Source: Flabesymbios commensalis (taxonomy: Eukaryota; Annelida; Polychaeta; Terebellida; Flabelligeridae). Taken from it: 64,000 nt of DNA. Where the stretch lies: contig OZ024908.1 in assembly GCA_964017125.1 (NCBI GenBank), forward strand, positions 57,984,402-58,048,401, written 5' to 3'. Made by a program: the position numbers and the translations under genes. Under the pieces are notes generated by a model. It did not search any database. It saw nothing but the letters and a program-made list of their open reading frames with translations, and was not told where the DNA came from. Below are positions 56,399 through 64,000 of the stretch, piece after piece. The stretch's first letter is position 1. The number at the start of each line of letters is the position of its first letter.

Positions 56399-57191
56399 TG
56401 GAAGAGAATCCCAGCAAAGGAAAACCCCAACCCATGTCACCTTTAGTACCCAGTTTTGTCATCCTCCTGGCAGCAAGTCTTGACACAGCGAGGCCGTCAG
56501 GCCAAGCCTTGCTGAATTAGCCATACCATCCACCTATTGGGGTAGGGAGGGAGATTTAGATATTGAATATTCATTAGTTTTTCAAAAAATGTCTTTTTAA
56601 TGTTGGCCCGCTGTCTGCGACGTTGGCTCACCATTAATTCAACCCTCATGCACGTTGCGGTGAGATGTGTTGGTCTGTGTCTGAGACGTTTCCGGTGAGC
56701 TACTCGGTCAGCAGACATGTGTTGTTTAATGTAGGGCCGGTGTCGTAGACAGTGGCCCCACATTAAAACAACACTCATGCCAGAGGTCAAACTTGGGTCA
56801 AACAGAATTTTTTTTTTTTGAAAGTCCCCACTCCAATAGGCGGATTCAACCCTGTTTCAGCAAGGTCGGTCTACGACCTCAGGAATAGCCAGCCTTGCAG
56901 AGGAAGATGAGTTTTGTGTGCCTCGTGTGCTTTGTGACTTCAAGCCCATATTCCACAATGCTCCATTTGACCATATTTTGCATTGATTTTGGTGCTGGTA
57001 GAGGGTGTGATAAAGGAGGGGACGGGTGAGTGGGATATTACCCCTCCAAGCCACATAATAGTCACTGTACCCCCTTAGGAGGCGTGTTGGAAGGCTCCCC
57101 AGCCAAAATATGTCAACTGCGGCCCTGTGGAACACTTTATTGCAACAAAAAAACTGCAAAAAATGTGTTTTATTCAATATTTTAGCTCGTT

Positions 57192-57230
57192 TGATCTTCA
57201 AATGACCTTGACATGACCTTGACATGACCT
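57192..57230 (-). promoter_or_regulatory. half-site array, module copy 3
   Basis: TGATCT at 57192, then TGACCT at 57203, 57214 and 57225 with spacers TCAAA, TGACA and TGACA. Three perfect half-sites. Confidence 0.6.
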
Positions 57231-57676
57231 TGGGGTAGTACCCCTGTAAAGTCTTATCCCAACCCAAGTCAGTTTGTAGCCAGGTGTGGGCCCATCACCT
57301 GTAGGTAAAGATATTTCACATGGAAGATGGTTGCCCTAAAACTATCTGTGTTGGCCTTATGTTGCGTGGCACAGGGGAGCACAATAGGCCTGGCACTCAA
57401 GAGGTTAATGTGCTAATAAAAAATGAAAACCCGACTATACTCGACACCGGCGGTTTAAGGGTTAAATTACGTCCCTGCACACATCATCAGGTGTGTCTGC
57501 TGTGTAGATCAATGCTGGCCCAATCATTCCACTGTTGATAATGAGGCCATAATGCGGCGTACTGCTCAGACGTTTCCAGTTTCAATTTGATATTTCGTTT
57601 AATTGATTAACAATAAACTTGCATTTTCTCACGTGCATGGCATGGTGGTCTACCTAAACTAATATGTAAATGTGCC

Positions 57677-57775
57677 CATCAAACACTAAACGGTGTAGTA
57701 TTGTTAGCACTGGTTAGGGCAGCGTCACATACGTTAGCCCAGCATTTGGGTCAACATCTCGTGCGTGCTGTTTGA
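57677..57775. mobile_element. family A MITE, diverged
   Basis: CCCATCAAACACTAAACGG to TCTCGTGCGTGCTGTTTGATG, core GGCAGCGTCACATACG. Confidence 0.6.
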
Positions 57776-58310
57776 TGACAATGAAGGTATGAAAGTAATA
57801 TCGCACACAGACAAATTCTATTTGAGGTCACAGCCCGACCACGCAAAGTGAGTCTGAAGAATGGAAAATCTGTCAGTCAGTTAGGGTCAATCAAGAGCTT
57901 TGTAATGTCAAACAGTGTTAATAATGACGTTAATATAAATTTGCAATATATTTTAGAAGAAAAAAAGAAACGCATATGTTTCAATGAACTGAAATGTATC
58001 ACTCCTTAATTGGTTATTGAAGATGAGCATATGCCAGTTTTTTACGTGGGTAGCGTGTATGACTCATTTGTCAGAATGGGCATGGGTAGGTCACATGTAG
58101 GTAAGGCCTTCAATATTCTCAGTATATACCTACATGTTGATTGCATTCAACTCGAGTAGCTATAACCTGATTACAATACTATGAATACAACACCAACGAG
58201 ACACTCACCCAACGCTGCACCCGCATCAGCGCATGCGCTTGTGTAGGCCGTGGTAGCCTTAAATAACCGGCAATAGCGTGTGTTTGTACTAGGTCTCTCA
58301 CGAGGAATGA
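57776..58310. other. no recognisable feature
   Basis: Nothing recognised. A 70-codon minus frame (58171-58383) overlaps the next entry. Confidence 0.4.
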
Positions 58311-58574
58311 ATGAAGTTACTCTTCCTATTGTTACTCTGGGCACTATCCGACCCGAGGATAGCGGAGCTGCGTGAAATGCCACGGAGTTTCAGCATTAAA
58401 TTGCACAGCGAAATCCAAGTCTGCGGCTGTCTGGGCATGTCTGGAGGTAGATCTCCTAGACATGCCCAGAACCCCTTATCGTGCGAGCGAAGGAAAACGC
58501 TCTTAATAACCCACTATGACCTATCACCCCACCCTCACATCATAATTCTGTACATAATTTATCTCATCCATTGA
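58311..58574 (+). CDS. 87-codon open frame with signal-peptide-like start (doubtful)
   Basis: Starts at an ATG with MKLLFLLLLWALSDP, which looks like a signal sequence. A Cys/Gly patch CGCLGMSGG follows, then a histidine/isoleucine end. The middle is encoded by a perfect hairpin (58431-58469), which argues for chance overlap with a repeat. It could be a first exon of a secreted protein. No homology recognised. Confidence 0.2.
   Translation: MKLLFLLLLWALSDPRIAELREMPRSFSIKLHSEIQVCGCLGMSGGRSPRHAQNPLSCERRKTLLITHYDLSPHPHIIILYIIYLIH
58431..58469. repeat. perfect 12-bp stem hairpin
   Basis: CTGGGCATGTCT and AGACATGCCCAG enclose a second stem GGAG/CTCC with a six-base loop. Confidence 0.9.
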
Positions 58575-58671
58575 CTACAACGTTTTATCGTATTACAATG
58601 TCACTTAAAAGACCATTCGTGTGAAAAGTGACATAAAGCAAAGATTTACTACTACTACTCACCCAAAGCTG

Positions 58672-58773
58672 CCCTGTAAACACAACACATTTCTATTTTA
58701 ACCGTTGATCCAACGTCTTGATCCAACATTGTAAAAACATACAAATACATACAAATGTTTTGTGTTTACTGGG
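58672..58773. mobile_element. family A MITE
   Basis: CCCTGTAAACACAACACATT to AAATGTTTTGTGTTTACTGGG; half of the core is deleted (GATCCAACGTCTTGATCCAAC). Confidence 0.75.
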
Positions 58774-59162
58774 TGTCAATACAAGCGAAGGGTCAGCCCG
58801 TTTCGAGATCTCCACAGTAATACAGTCAGTTTGTTTGCAAATCAACACTCATCTAAGAGCAAAGAGCTTTGGGCTTTGATGGAATTTTTAACTCATATAA
58901 TTTATGTAGCTCAAGTATATATGAACTTGCTATGACTTGGGGAACTTGCTCTTAATGCAGCGATGGGTATGAAACGCATATTTAGTATTATTAGGGAACA
59001 GGACCTTAAGGCCTACCCACGGGCACTATTGCATTCTGAGGATCCATGTACTGCAGATTTTAACATTTGACTATTAGTCAGGAGGAAATTCGGGTATATG
59101 ACCCACCAGGTGGAATGGGGGTATAACGTTTTTTTTATGTTAGATTCAAGTCCAAATAACCC
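58774..59162. other. no recognisable gene
   Basis: TGGAATGGGGGTATAACG near 59110 resembles the terminus at 49931. Otherwise nothing. Confidence 0.35.
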
Positions 59163-59459
59163 TCAGGTAATAATTTCCGGAGGTTGTGTAACTTGCAGCT
59201 GCTTGGCCTCGATGCTTGGCCTCAATGCATAAGGTTTTTTGTATCGCACAAGGATATTCAGTGCATTATTTATCCTTGAGCTATCAGAGGGTAATCGGTG
59301 TCTTGGAATATTGTATCGAATCTCAGTATTTTTGACCCGTTTCTGGCAATTTGAGTCGTAGTCAGACCACCTATCCGCTATAGCAATACATGGAGAAACC
59401 GGCTCACGCTGCGCAATGGTCAAACGAGGCATCTTAATCAATACATCAATTTTGAACAA
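59163..59459 (-). other. 98-codon frame, weak transposase-like start
   Basis: Contains MPRLTIAQRE, similar to N-termini of some Tc1-like transposases, but the rest (RWSDYDSNCQKRVKNTE) matches nothing I know. Could be an eroded transposase start or coincidence. Confidence 0.2.
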
Positions 59460-60065
59460 TAAACTTTGAAAATTTTGAAAACTGACTTTTTATTCCCCCA
59501 CCTCTGCCTACATAATTAAATAATTTTCAGATGACCCGCATAATGCGAACATGGTCAACTGGCCCGTGAGCCCAAAAGTGGACTTTCTTCAATTTCTAGG
59601 TCATTTGTCCGTTATTGATGTCAAAACATAAAATACGGTTAGTGGTAGGCCTACTCACACACAAACATTATTTAAATCCAACCAAATCGTTTTGAAGACA
59701 TTTAACAAAATACTTGTTGCATTTCCTTTTGTGTATATGTTTATTTCAACATATTATTGCGGTGGAACAATAATAAACTCCGACGTTTATGGATTAATTT
59801 CTATTCTAAAGCTATATACCACTCTATGTATGTTTATTGTTTTAGTTGTACCACAGTTGCCTCTATCTCTGTAATCAGCCTGGTGCGTCCTGGGTACAGA
59901 TGTGTCCCGCTGCTTGTACACAATACACGCTGTATTGATTACAATGTGTGATATCGCTTTCATACCTTTAAATTGTAAGTACTCAATTTCAGCTCATACG
60001 AGTGGTGCCACCTGTGGTGTAACACATTATAACAGCATTGCTGCCGACCGCTTTCTGTGAACCAT
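59460..60065. other. no recognisable feature
   Basis: Short hydrophobic frames at 59692-59951 lack motifs. Confidence 0.4.
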
Positions 60066-60136
60066 CCCAGCAAAAACTAGACGTTGAACCAATCTTGGAT
60101 TGATGTTGGCCAGTGTCGTAGATGTTGATTGCTGGG
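60066..60136. mobile_element. short family A MITE
   Basis: CCCAGCAAAAACTAGACG to GATTGCTGGG, 71 bp, flanked by AT on both sides. Confidence 0.7.
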
Positions 60137-60875
60137 ATGTTTTCAGATTAAGTAACCTGTTTTCCATTGCACTCATGGACACATTTTATCTATGAATGGA
60201 AGGGGCCCAGGCGAGAACATGCTTAGTCATTTGTTTTGTCGTATGATGCTTAGTCCGACTTGATGCATCATCTGTAAAAAAATCAAGACCTTAGTAGCAG
60301 CAGTTTTCGTGATGTAAAATAATGGGGGTTTTTTCAGGTTGGCAATATATATTTAACATAAATTTGCTATCAAAAGTGGAGCTAGAATTGTAGCACTTGC
60401 GTGCAAACGCTTGTCAACTACAAGAAACAATGTTTTATTGAATTAACGGCGTTCATAGAAGTTCTAACTGAACATACAACGGTCGTGAAATACAAACCAA
60501 TTAATGTTATGCAAAGATGACGTGTAATTTTCTTGAAAAGAGTGTTCTTCATAGATATGTCATCCTAGTGTTTTACATAATTATTAGCATTCAAAAACTG
60601 ATGTATTGTTGTTGTTATGTGTACTAAGCATTATTTTGCGGGAATGTCAACACTGGATGAAGTTGTCACATTTATTAGCATTCCCTTGCATGATGAGCTG
60701 CTATCACTTTCAGATGCAAAACATGTCAATTTTGGATTTGGGTTTAAAAAAAGCATAGCTATTATAGTTATTGTAAATTGTTCCTGTATCAATAAGACAA
60801 TCCGTCAATTTATTTCAAGTCACTAGCATAAAATATAGGCAGTTATATGTGTTTTAGACGAGTAAAAACCTTTAA
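60137..60875. other. no recognisable feature
   Basis: A 69-codon frame at 60617-60826 has no motif. Confidence 0.4.
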
Positions 60876-61116
60876 CCCTTTAACCGCCGGTGCTGCATAT
60901 ATACGGGTTTTCATTTTTTTATCAGCACAATAAGTACCACCTTTTAAATATGTGACAAAGATAAGATGTGACATCAATCAGCAATATTTGAAAACAGTTA
61001 ACCTTCAATTTGTCAAATCTGAATAATTTTCACTCACTTGAAGTTGTGGATCGCGTCAGCGAGACACAAGTTCAAGTGGGTAAAAATTCAGATTGAATAA
61101 CTTGGCGTTTAAGGGG
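60876..61116 (-). mobile_element. family C MITE, complete, TTAA on both sides
   Basis: 241 bp. TTAA at 60872-60875 and 61117-61120. Ends CCCTTTAACCGCC and GGCGTTTAAGGGG; stem ACTTGAAGTTGTGGATCGCG and TCAGCGAGACACAAGTTCAA. Reference uninterrupted copy for the split one at 55462. Confidence 0.92.
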
Positions 61117-61300
61117 TTAAACAGCTTTTTCTCAAAACGGCAAAAAATGAGTTAGCATGTTTATGCTTGGACCACTTTAATTATGTGAAAACATGGTAAA
61201 TTAAAGCGACACAATCAGGCTAAAATCATAAAAAAATCAGTATTTTTTTATTTTTGCTTCTTAATATGACCATATGATATAAACATAAAGTAAAACTGCG

Positions 61301-61429
61301 TAGTTTTTTTTATTTTTGTGTCGCGCATTTACCAGTTAAGCGAGATATAAAGACGAAATTCCCGATTTTGAATTTTGTCTTTATATCTCGCTTAGCTAGT
61401 AAATGCGCAACATACAAAAATAAAAACTA
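61301..61429. repeat. 129-bp palindrome, arms of about 60 bp
   Basis: Left arm TATTTTTGTGTCGCGCATTT, ACCAGTTAAGCGAGATATAA, AGACGAAATTC. The right arm is its inverse with few changes: GAATTTTGTCTTTATATCTC, GCTTAGCTAGTAAATGCGC, AACATACAAAAATA. Likely a palindromic MITE of another family. Confidence 0.88.
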
Positions 61430-62371
61430 ACTACACGTTTGCAACATGTGAATGCTATATGCAAATGATTGATTTGTAACACCGTGCAATAATTTCAAAG
61501 GGCAGAAGGCAAATCAATGAGTAGGTCACTTGTATGCCCATGCACGCATTGTCTCGATCAATTCATTTTAGCTCTGGACGTTTAGTCTATTAACATGATT
61601 AGAAATGGACGAGCCAAGGCCTAATTTTGTTGCTGAATATGAAACTCAGTGTAGTAATGTGTGACATTGAAATCAGAATCACCCTACATACGTGCTTGAA
61701 ACGTATATCGTATTTTATTGCTATCCGATCAGCGATCTGAAAAGGCTTAGATCTGTTAACACGAAAAGTCTTATAATCTTAATGATGCCCTGGCAAAATT
61801 TAGTTATTCAATAATTATGGTGTTTACGATAGTCGCCATCGTAAAGTCAGCTTTAACAAATAATCATACATTGGTCAATTTTAGTTAAATGTTCTTTCGC
61901 ATAACATGTAAACTAGAGTGCTGATCAATGATCACTCACAGACAAGTGCTTAGAATATTTAACCTTTTATCTCAATATATTATTTTAGCAAACACCAGGG
62001 CCACCCTCTGTAATGTAAATTGGAACAGTTTATTTATTTATCACAACAATGGTGATTGATTTATATCGTATAAAAACTATGGTAATGTCATACTTATTGG
62101 TAGATTAATTTGTGTGTTAGTTATTCATGATGGCGTCAAAGATGGCCACCGACGTATAGTCAGAAATAGTCTGAAAGGTTAGTAATATCATTTAATAACA
62201 TTGCATGTAAGTGACTGTTCGCCTTCCATGATCCAAATTTAGGTCCTCGTTTGGTGGGGAGAGTGTGTATTTCTTCTTAGTGAACCATTGACATGTATTT
62301 CTCAGCCTCTTGATGACGTCTTGACATCTCTATACATACTGGACAATAAACTGTCTGCACTACACACGCCA
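61430..62371. other. no recognisable feature
   Basis: Nothing recognised. Confidence 0.4.
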
Positions 62372-62442
62372 CCCACTAAACACAACATTTGTATAACATT
62401 GGTACAATATTGAGCCGGCCAACGTCGGCTAATCAACATACC
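62372..62442. mobile_element. family A MITE, truncated
   Basis: CCCACTAAACACAACATTTG, GGTACAATATTGAGCCGG, CCAACGTCGG, then loss of the right arm. Confidence 0.65.
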
Positions 62443-63296
62443 CATACTAAAAAAAAACTTATTTAGATAATTTTCCTGGTTATCGCACTGTTACTGTTAT
62501 TGTCAATCAAATTATCATGTTGTAAGAACATCCTATTTCTAGTTTGGAACTCAAATCACATGCACACGATGCGGTCCAAGAGTATCAAATGTGAAGGTCT
62601 TTACAAGATAACGTCGAGGCTTGAACTGACGGGATGTTTTTGTAATACTTTTTATCGTGTCCTGTTTTCAGTGAAATTATTATGGCGCCTTTCATAATGT
62701 CTGGGAAAGTTCTATTTAATTGACATGTGGATGTAACATGCTGCACGGTTCGTGCAACAATTTTTGATTATTAGGAATAAATAAACCCATGTTAAACTAT
62801 ATATTATATATAATCAATTGACACATGACCCCAAAACTACACGTTCTGTAGTGCATACCAATATTATATCCCAATACGATAACCCAATGTTTACTATCAA
62901 TGTTTTTGGCCATATTCTATGACAATTTGTTCAGATAGAGAGTGTATTCTCAAAATGGCAATATACAAGAAAAATTAACGCCCCGTGACAACAAATTTTT
63001 TTACAACGTACAACAGACAATTACATGTGAAAGCTACCCCACATCAAACCAGAGAGATTATTAATCAATCAAACATTTACCATGTGCCAAAAATGATATC
63101 AAGAAGCAATAATTATGCTGGGATTAAAACTTACTTCCGCCATGGATTGTAACTGTGGCTTAAGCAAGCTGTTTTAAATGTTTCTGTCGTAATCTAACAT
63201 AGTTCAATTAAGCTTGTCCATTGGACTACAAACGTAAAATTATTCACATTGATGGTATGCCACATTTGACCTTTTTAATTAAGTGACTCCTATTAA
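62443..63296. other. no recognisable feature
   Basis: A 65-codon frame at 62500-62697 has no motif. Confidence 0.4.
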
Positions 63297-63530
63297 CCCT
63301 TTAACCGCCAAATTATTTAATTTGAATTTTCACCCACTTGAAGTTGTGTCTCGCTGACGCGATCCACAACTTCAACTGAGTGAAAATCATTCAGATTTGA
63401 CAAAATGGAGGTCAGCTCTTTTCAAATCTTGCTGGTTGATGTCACATTTTATTTTTAACATATTTAAAATGTGGTACTTAATGTGCTAATAAAAAATAAA
63501 AACCCGAATATATGCGGCACCGCCGAAGGG
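63297..63530 (+). mobile_element. family C MITE, complete, TTAA on both sides
   Basis: 234 bp. TTAA at 63293-63296 and 63531-63534. Ends CCCTTTAACCGCC and CACCGCCGAAGGG. The unbroken GTGGTACTTAATGTGCTAAT near 63470 is the empty-site equivalent of the split copy at 55462-57461. Confidence 0.93.
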
Positions 63531-63852
63531 TTAAAAAAATATCCACTATCCATATCTGGCCGGCGCGATCAACTTAGCCAATAATCGTAGGTCACGTCAA
63601 TGTGATTGATTGGTCACTTGAAAAATGAAAGGAAGTGGGTAATTTGTACACTTAGTTATTTCCGATGGGCCATTGACAAGTTGACTGATAGAACTGGATA
63701 GGGCTCACTTAAAATTAAAAAAAATATATATAAGAGTGTGGTTAAGATCAAATTAATGTGGCCGTATATGATGTTGATATATCATGTTTTATGATTATAT
63801 TTGGTAATGGTCAACGTGTCCTATGTTACTGTATTGTTAGATATACACCCTT
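63531..63852. other. no recognisable feature
   Basis: Nothing recognised. Confidence 0.4.
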
Positions 63853-63856
63853 TTAA

Positions 63857-64000
63857 CCCTTTTCAGCGCAGATACCGACTTTAGACGTCTGAATCTGACG
63901 TCAATAGACTCAGACTCTGAGTCTAAGTCGATCCCCACCCTGGCTGTAGAGCCATAACATATGTATTCAAGTGAAACGGCTGACTAAGACATTCATGATG
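63857..64000 (-). mobile_element. family B MITE, runs off the window
   Basis: TTAA at 63853-63856, CCCTTTTCAGCGC, CTTTAGACGTCTGAATCTG, GTCGATCCCCACCC, GTATTCAAGTGAAACGG. The right end lies beyond 64000. Confidence 0.8.

Larger units (their letters stand above)
55647..57404. mobile_element. TTAA element with CCTCTTGAGT ends, inserted in a family C MITE
   Basis: 1,758 bp flanked by TTAA on both sides (55643-55646 and 57405-57408). The left end CCTCTTGAGTAC and right end (inverted) CCTCTTGAGTGC match, as does GCTCCCCTGTGCC slightly inside each end. piggyBac-type transposases insert at and duplicate TTAA, so this is best read as a non-autonomous piggyBac-like element. Inside are three copies of a 160-240 bp module with half-site arrays and two family A cores (56597-56780). 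The small minus frames at 56005-57267 come from the module and no transposase is present. Confidence 0.88.
55462..57461 (+). mobile_element. family C MITE split by a 1.76 kb insertion
   Basis: Left part 55462-55646 (CCCTTTAACCGCC to AGGTGGTACTTAA) and right part 57409-57461 (TGTGCTAATAAAAAATG to GGCGGTTTAAGGG, then TTAA). Joined they total 238 bp, the size of uninterrupted copies (241 and 234 bp). The central stem is ACTTGAAGTTGTGTCTCGCT and GACGCGATCCACAACTTC. Confidence 0.92.

Noticed and set aside
56005-57267. Minus-strand frames with a repeated GDMGWG...LLGF peptide
   Set aside because: The peptide recurs because the DNA module is repeated. Each frame is interrupted and no start is conserved.

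Overview
The window reads as AT-rich intergenic or intronic DNA from an animal, most likely a marine invertebrate. Evidence: tRNA-derived SINEs, a LINE of the CR1/L2 kind, a Tc1-like transposase relic, a Ty3/gypsy fossil of the Gmr1 type (first described in deuterostomes), many palindromic MITEs and several satellites. I find no host protein-coding gene that I would defend, no rRNA and no bona fide tRNA gene. The tRNA-like stretches are SINE heads, and most open frames are translations of repeats.

Layout. 0-10 kb: a TTAA-type MITE, a two-unit direct repeat, a CR1/L2 LINE fragment (3.49-4.29 kb), duplicated unknown blocks, and a 1.06 kb element with minisatellite-like inverted arms (8.61-9.67 kb). 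10-20 kb: palindromic MITEs (family A), a CpG-rich 10-bp satellite, a tandem pair of two-headed SINEs, a foldback element, a 0.95 kb tandem duplication and a 2.6 kb segment with inverted arms. 20-36 kb: a second SINE family, a TTAA inverted-repeat element carrying a family A copy, a Tc1-like pseudogene, a possible 3.3 kb TTAA element with half-site arrays, two SINE copies with 15-bp target duplications, and an 18-codon minisatellite. 36-42 kb: the Gmr1-like LTR retrotransposon fossil, with integrase upstream of reverse transcriptase. 42-48.5 kb: hairpin elements, an ATGA satellite, a GC-rich 1.8 kb inverted-repeat element hosting two SINEs, and two more SINEs. 48.5-64 kb: minisatellites and a dense cluster of TTAA-flanked MITEs, including a 1.76 kb TTAA element inserted into the TTAA of a 238-bp MITE.

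The strongest system-level signal is a set of related non-autonomous TTAA elements (families B, C, D and two larger ones). Their termini begin CCC, they share TTAA target sites as piggyBac-type elements do, and some share a common central stem. A dispersed module inside the two larger elements carries four AGGTCA-like half-sites at exactly 11-bp spacing (DR5 geometry) at five loci. No transposase for the TTAA elements is visible here. Family assignments rest on reading the sequence by eye. No alignment or database search was run.
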